From Ruminococcaceae bacterium UBA3818 (lineage in GTDB: Bacteria; Bacillota; Clostridia; Oscillospirales; Ruminococcaceae), in NCBI GenBank assembly GCA_002369315.1, contig DFDW01000004.1, forward strand, positions 1 to 7,931: a stretch of DNA of 7,931 nucleotides, given 5' to 3'. Within the stretch, counting starts at the first letter, position 1; every line of letters starts with the position of its first letter. The translations under genes were made by a program, and so were the position numbers. The notes beneath the pieces are model-generated. The model made no database searches. It saw only the letters and a list, made by a program, of their open reading frames with translations, and was not told where the DNA came from. Shown here in pieces: positions 5,563 through 7,931 of this stretch.

Positions 5563-5619
5563 GGGTTGCATTGGGTTGCAAAGTTGCATTGAAATGCAAC
5601 CCAAGAAGTGTATGCAACC
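5563..5619. repeat. Iterated GTTGCA / TGCAAC repeat array
   Basis: Three direct copies of TTGCA begin at 5566, 5576 and 5584, two of them in the full form GGGTTGCA exactly 10 bp apart. Two inverted copies, TGCAA, begin at 5595 and 5613, both in the form TGCAACC. GGGTTGCATT (5563-5572) can pair with the AATGCAACCC at 5593-5602, so the array can also fold. The 10-bp phasing suits a protein binding one face of the DNA, but a hairpin or element end is equally possible. No coding sequence overlaps it. Confidence 0.75.
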
Positions 5620-5636
5620 GACTGACAAATTGGAAT

Positions 5637-6152
5637 TTATTTCAAACCGCATTCTTTATACAGTTCTTTAATGCACGGTGATTTATACTCTATGTATCCG
5701 TCTATATCATTTGGAAATAGTTCGGCAGCTTTTTCTTTTATCAAGCTATATTTTCTAACCGCTTCGGGGTTGCTTCGGAGAAAATCTCTGAATGTAATAT
5801 GACGGTGTAATTCCTCAGAATACTGCGGACATACATACAAATGATGCATCATCAAATGTGGCTTATCAGTATATTTGAAAGCCTCTCTATCCTTGATGCC
5901 GAGGTCGCCCTCGTGGATATAGCCGATTCCTCTCAAACTTTCAACCACCGGAGCAAACGCTGTGTAATCCTTAATGATTACATCAATATCAATGCAAGGC
6001 TTGGCAGACATTCCTTCTACAGAGGTGCTTCCAACGTGTTCAATGCCGATGATTAAATCGCCAATTGATTCTTTAATCTCACCCTTTATTTTTTCAAAAG
6101 CTGATTGCCATGCCACATCATATGGCAGTACAACAACCTTTCTTGTTCTCAT
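5637..6152 (-). CDS. GrpB family (UPF0157) nucleotidyltransferase-fold protein
   Basis: This 171-aa protein matches the full length of the GrpB/UPF0157 family, small proteins related to the minimal nucleotidyltransferases. The opening MRTRKVVVLPYD is typical. The core IEHVGSTSVEGMSAKP (37-52) corresponds to the family H-x-GST-S/A-V-x-G-x-x-AKP signature. Asp55 and Asp57 in IDIDVII lie where nucleotidyltransferases place metal-binding aspartates. A later HHLYVC and the RHITFRDFLRSNPEA segment are also family-typical. The physiological substrate is not established. The ATG at 6152 has only a weak ribosome site (TAGGCG) but agrees with the family start. Its promoter is at 6187-6195. The gene is visibly more AT-rich than the neighbouring operon and adjoins a recombinase remnant, consistent with acquisition on a mobile element. 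Confidence 0.9.
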   Translation of the reverse strand: MRTRKVVVLPYDVAWQSAFEKIKGEIKESIGDLIIGIEHVGSTSVEGMSAKPCIDIDVIIKDYTAFAPVVESLRGIGYIHEGDLGIKDREAFKYTDKPHLMMHHLYVCPQYSEELHRHITFRDFLRSNPEAVRKYSLIKEKAAELFPNDIDGYIEYKSPCIKELYKECGLK

Positions 6153-6186
6153 ATAGTTCGCCTACAAATTCTTATTTATCGAACAA

Positions 6187-6215
6187 ATTATATCACATAA
6201 ATATGAATTTTTCCA
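6187..6215 (-). promoter_or_regulatory. Extended -10 promoter of the GrpB gene
   Basis: The minus strand has TGATATAAT, a perfect TATAAT (6192-6187) preceded by the TGn extension. A weak -35 candidate, TGGAAA (6215-6210), lies 17 nt upstream. The start would be near 6180, giving a leader of roughly 28 nt. Confidence 0.65.
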
Positions 6216-6222
6216 CCCAAAC

Positions 6223-6249
6223 AAAAAAGGCGGGGTTTATTCAACCCCG
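6223..6249 (-). terminator. Intrinsic terminator of the recombinase remnant
   Basis: On the minus strand CGGGGTT (6249-6243) pairs with AACCCCG (6237-6231) around a 5-nt loop, followed by CC and six T (6228-6223). The recombinase stop codon lies inside the hairpin, so the gene ended directly in its terminator. Confidence 0.8.
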
Positions 6250-6476
6250 ACCTCGATGTACGTTCCGTTCTTGAATCGGAATGTTATTCTGTTGTCTTTG
6301 TGTACCGTTGCCGTTTCCAAAAGTGTAAGCCATAACCCTTCGTCCCAGGGTTCAAGGACGAGGGGTTGTTTTTCTATTGTGCCGATGAAGATGCGAAGTT
6401 CTCGGTCTCGCTTCATCCAGCTGTCACGCTCTGCGGTTGCTGCGTTCAGCCGATCCACCGCCGTTTCATAATTGAA
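6237..6476 (-). pseudogene. Large serine recombinase, C-terminal remnant
   Basis: About 80 residues match the extreme C-terminus of large serine recombinases of integrative elements in Clostridia. A coiled-coil stretch (NYETAVDRLNAATAERDSW and RDRELRIFIGTIEKQ) is followed by a compact end with the pattern WDEGLWLTLLETATVHKD and ITFRFKNGTYIEVGVE. The catalytic serine domain, recombinase domain and zinc ribbon, together about 400 or more residues, are missing. Reading upstream in frame, the family resemblance ends near 6476 and a TGA follows about 30 nt further. A GTG at 6458 could open a 73-aa frame but has no ribosome site. It is followed by its own terminator. I infer the edge of a decayed integrated element whose cargo may have included GrpB and the HxlR operons. 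Confidence 0.75.
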
Positions 6477-6513
6477 ACCGAATATACGAAAGCCGAAACT
6501 GATTCACATAATG

Positions 6514-6550
6514 AAAAGCACCCAGGGTCACAGACCTTGGGTGCTTTTTT
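6514..6550. terminator. Strong intrinsic terminator hairpin
   Basis: A 16-bp stem, AAAAGCACCCAGGGTC (6514-6529) with GACCTTGGGTGCTTTT (6533-6548), has one G-T pair and a 3-nt loop, and runs into six T on the plus strand. It could also work on the minus strand. No intact gene directly precedes it on either strand, so it may be left over from a lost gene, or may insulate the recombinase region. Confidence 0.85.
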
Positions 6551-6710
6551 ACAATGAAACTATTTTATTTTACGCTGAAATTTTTCTCCACAATGAAACT
6601 AATCTATTTTGAGAAAAGTTTCATTGTGGCATTCCGGTTCATAATTACGTCTTTTTTACAGTTTTGCAAGGAGCAAAGAGCGGAGAAAATTACCCACGCT
6701 GAAACTATTC
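6551..6710. repeat. AT-rich stretch with repeated TGAAACTA motifs and a 13-bp inverted repeat
   Basis: No gene is supported between the recombinase remnant and tRNA-Pro. This stretch contains TGAAACTA at 6554-6561, 6594-6601 and 6700-6707, plus a near copy (CGCTGAAATTTTT) at 6573-6585. Two copies share the longer form ACAATGAAACTA, and one inverted copy is at 6617-6625. CCACAATGAAACT (6588-6600) pairs perfectly with AGTTTCATTGTGG (6617-6629) around 16 nt. The last copy is preceded by CACGCTGAAACTATTC, echoing TACGCTGAAATTTTTC at 6571-6586. The nature is unknown; recombinase-binding or attachment-site remnants are plausible given the neighbour. Confidence 0.6.
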
Positions 6711-6753
6711 TTTTATGCCCCACAGCCAAAAAGCCTTATGATACAAGGATTTT

Positions 6754-6810
6754 TGCAAAAAGAAAAAGAACGAAAGTTGCAATACCAATGGTATCATAAC
6801 TTTCGTTCTT
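6754..6810 (-). terminator. Terminator of tRNA-Pro, nested hairpin
   Basis: AAGAACGAAAGTT (6766-6778) pairs perfectly with AACTTTCGTTCTT (6798-6810). Inside it a second palindrome, ATACCA/TGGTAT (6782-6794), extends the structure. On the minus strand it begins 3 nt after the tRNA-Pro CCA end and is followed by a T-rich tract (TTTTTCTTTTTGC), as expected for an intrinsic terminator. Confidence 0.8.
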
Positions 6811-6813
6811 ATT

Positions 6814-6889
6814 TGGTCGGAGTGACAGGATTCGAACCTGCGGCATCCTGCTCCCAAAGCAGGCGCGCTACCAACTGCGCTACACCCCG
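6814..6889 (-). tRNA. tRNA-Pro (anticodon TGG)
   Basis: The minus strand forms a complete 76-nt cloverleaf. The acceptor CGGGGTG pairs with CACTCCG (one G-T), with discriminator A and an encoded CCA (6816-6814). The D-arm is GCGC/GCGC and the T-arm has the GGTTCGAATCC core. The anticodon stem CCTGC/GCAGG holds the loop TTTGGGA, giving anticodon TGG, which reads CCA and, with wobble, other proline codons. It is a single-gene transcript with its own promoter and terminator, divergent from glycyl-tRNA synthetase. Confidence 0.96.
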
Positions 6890-6925
6890 ACATTTATATT
6901 TCACTTCTGTTTTCCAGAGATTTAT

Positions 6926-6954
6926 ATTATAGAATAGACAAAATCATTTGTCAA
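6926..6954 (-). promoter_or_regulatory. Consensus promoter of tRNA-Pro
   Basis: The minus strand has a perfect TTGACA (6954-6949), a 17-nt spacer and a perfect TATAAT (6931-6926). The predicted start is near 6919, about 30 nt before the mature tRNA. It is among the strongest promoters possible for sigma-A type polymerase. Confidence 0.9.
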
Positions 6955-6993
6955 CCAAATCAAAGGTTTGGCATAGACGATAGACTCCGCTTC

Positions 6994-7022
6994 TTGACTT
7001 GTGGTGCCGCAGCCGATACAAT
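6994..7022 (+). promoter_or_regulatory. Promoter of glycyl-tRNA synthetase
   Basis: TTGACT (6994-6999), a 17-nt spacer and TACAAT (7017-7022) place the start near 7029, leaving a leader of about 36 nt. GGGAGG (7052-7057) is the ribosome site, 7 nt before the ATG. No T-box leader, with its long stem I and antiterminator, fits in this space. Confidence 0.75.
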
Positions 7023-7064
7023 AAAAAACAGTATATCCTTTTATTAGTTGAGGGAGGCAGGAAC

Positions 7065-7931
7065 ATGAAAAATACCGAAAAAACAATGGAAAAAATCGTC
7101 GCGCTGTGCAAAAACCGCGGCTACGTATATGCCGGATCCGAAATCTACGGCGGACTGGCCAACTCTTGGGATTATGGCCCGCTGGGTGTGGAGTTTAAAA
7201 ACAACGTAAAAAAGGCCTGGTGGAGAAAATTCGTCCAGGAGTCCCCTTACAATGTGGGATTGGACAGCGCGATTTTGATGAACCCGCAGGTGTGGGTGGC
7301 GTCCGGACATGTAGGCGGTTTTTCCGATCCGCTGATGGACTGCCGGGACTGCAAGACCCGTCACCGTGCGGACAAGCTGATCGAGGACCAAACCGGCGTT
7401 TCTCCGGAAGGCTGGGAATTTGACCGCATGCAGGAATTTGTAAAGGAACACGGCATTAAATGCCCCGAATGCGGCAGCCAGAATTTTACAGATATCCGTT
7501 CTTTTAACCTGATGTTCAAAACGTTCCAGGGCGTGACCGAGGACGCGAAAAGCCAGATTTACCTGCGGCCGGAAACTGCCCAGGGTATCTTTGTCAACTT
7601 CTCCAATATCCAGCGTACTACCCGCAAAAAACTGCCTTTCGGCGTGGCGCAGATCGGCAAGAGCTTCCGAAACGAAATCACCCCCGGCAACTTCATTTTC
7701 CGTATCCGGGAGTTTGAGCAGATGGAACTGGAGTTTTTCTGCAAACCCGGCACCGATCTGGAATGGTTTGCTTACTGGCGGCAATTCTGCCACGATTGGC
7801 TTTTGAATCTGGGCCTGAAGGAAGAAAACCTGCGCCTGCGCGACCATGAGAAAGAAGAGCTGTCTTTCTATTCCAAAGCGACCACGGACTTTGAATTTTT
7901 GTTCCCCTTTGGCTGGGGCGAGCTGTGGGGC
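7065..7931 (+). CDS. glyS: Glycyl-tRNA synthetase, single-chain dimeric type (3' end outside the window)
   Basis: The first 289 residues of the homodimeric class II glycyl-tRNA synthetase, which joins glycine to tRNA-Gly in the cytosol; the family length is about 460 residues. Seen in order are RGYVYAGSEIYGGLANSWDY (18-37) with GPLG, VWVASGHVGGFSDPL (77-91), and two CxxC pairs, Cys93/Cys96 and Cys133/Cys136, forming a probable zinc-binding insertion. Then come LRPETAQGIFVNF (167-179), class II motif 2 GKSFRNEI (198-205) and FRIREFEQMELEFF (212-225). These distinguish it from the two-chain GlyQ/GlyS enzyme. The ATG at 7065 has a good ribosome site, and the N-terminus KNTEKTMEKIVALCKNRG is typical. 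The frame is open to the window edge. The symbol glyS is used loosely; some annotations call this type glyQS. Confidence 0.96.
   Translation, partial: MKNTEKTMEKIVALCKNRGYVYAGSEIYGGLANSWDYGPLGVEFKNNVKKAWWRKFVQESPYNVGLDSAILMNPQVWVASGHVGGFSDPLMDCRDCKTRHRADKLIEDQTGVSPEGWEFDRMQEFVKEHGIKCPECGSQNFTDIRSFNLMFKTFQGVTEDAKSQIYLRPETAQGIFVNFSNIQRTTRKKLPFGVAQIGKSFRNEITPGNFIFRIREFEQMELEFFCKPGTDLEWFAYWRQFCHDWLLNLGLKEENLRLRDHEKEELSFYSKATTDFEFLFPFGWGELWG

Noticed and set aside
5563..5619. A CRISPR array at the TTGCA repeats
   Set aside because: The units are only 5-8 bp, spacing is 8-18 bp, and orientation is mixed; there are no spacers of CRISPR length and no cas genes.
6554..6799. An 81-codon plus-strand frame starting after the strong terminator
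   Set aside because: It has no ribosome site, lies in the repeat-rich AT stretch, ends inside the tRNA-Pro terminator hairpin, and has no recognisable similarity.
6705..6893. A minus-strand frame containing GCRRFESCHSD-like residues
   Set aside because: It is the familiar false translation of a tRNA gene; the segment is tRNA-Pro and its terminator.
6960..7064. A T-box riboswitch before glycyl-tRNA synthetase
   Set aside because: The interval holds a promoter and about 36 nt of leader only; no T-box core sequence or antiterminator/terminator pair is seen.

Overview
The window looks like chromosomal DNA of a Firmicute, most likely a gut-type Clostridia (Oscillospiraceae/Lachnospiraceae-like). 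The reasons are consensus sigma-A promoters, strong AAGGAG ribosome sites, tRNA genes with encoded CCA, a single-chain glycyl-tRNA synthetase, and accessory genes (EFR1 flavodoxin-ferredoxin, GrpB, HxlR regulators, a large serine recombinase tail) typical of that group. The assignment is an inference; no rRNA or other phylogenetic marker is present.

Left block (1-1706): a minus-strand tRNA cluster (tRNA-Thr, then the 5' end of a probable tRNA-Tyr) is divergent from a complete plus-strand PurF-like gene. Each direction has its own promoter with a 17-bp spacer. The PurF-like protein keeps the PRPP loop and four candidate Fe-S cysteines but has lost the catalytic cysteine and the other glutamine-site residues. 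A strong hairpin at 1666-1706 ends it.

Middle block (1732-3763), all minus strand: three pieces are joined head to tail. They are an apparently intact Tag (3-methyladenine glycosylase I) with an extra, cut-off C-terminal piece; the C-terminal half of a flotillin without its SPFH/PHB domain; and the C-terminal third of prolyl-tRNA synthetase. Two sharp junctions, near 3110 and near 2265, imply deletion/rearrangement or a chimeric assembly.

Accessory block (3778-5483), minus strand: two related HxlR-type regulators, both broken, each sit immediately upstream of an enzyme gene. One precedes tag. The other precedes an atypical peptide deformylase that overlaps an EFR1-family flavodoxin-ferredoxin by ATGA. 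The likely ancestral arrangement is a regulator plus small redox/repair genes, now with disabled regulators.

Right accessory block (5484-6813): a hairpin, an iterated TTGCA repeat array, an AT-richer GrpB-family gene with an extended -10 promoter, the last part of a large serine recombinase, a strong terminator, and an AT-rich stretch with repeated TGAAACTA motifs and a perfect 13-bp inverted repeat. This looks like the decayed edge of an integrative element.

Right housekeeping edge (6766-7931): tRNA-Pro on the minus strand, with a perfect TTGACA-17-TATAAT promoter, is divergent from glycyl-tRNA synthetase, which runs off the window. Its short leader leaves no room for a T-box.
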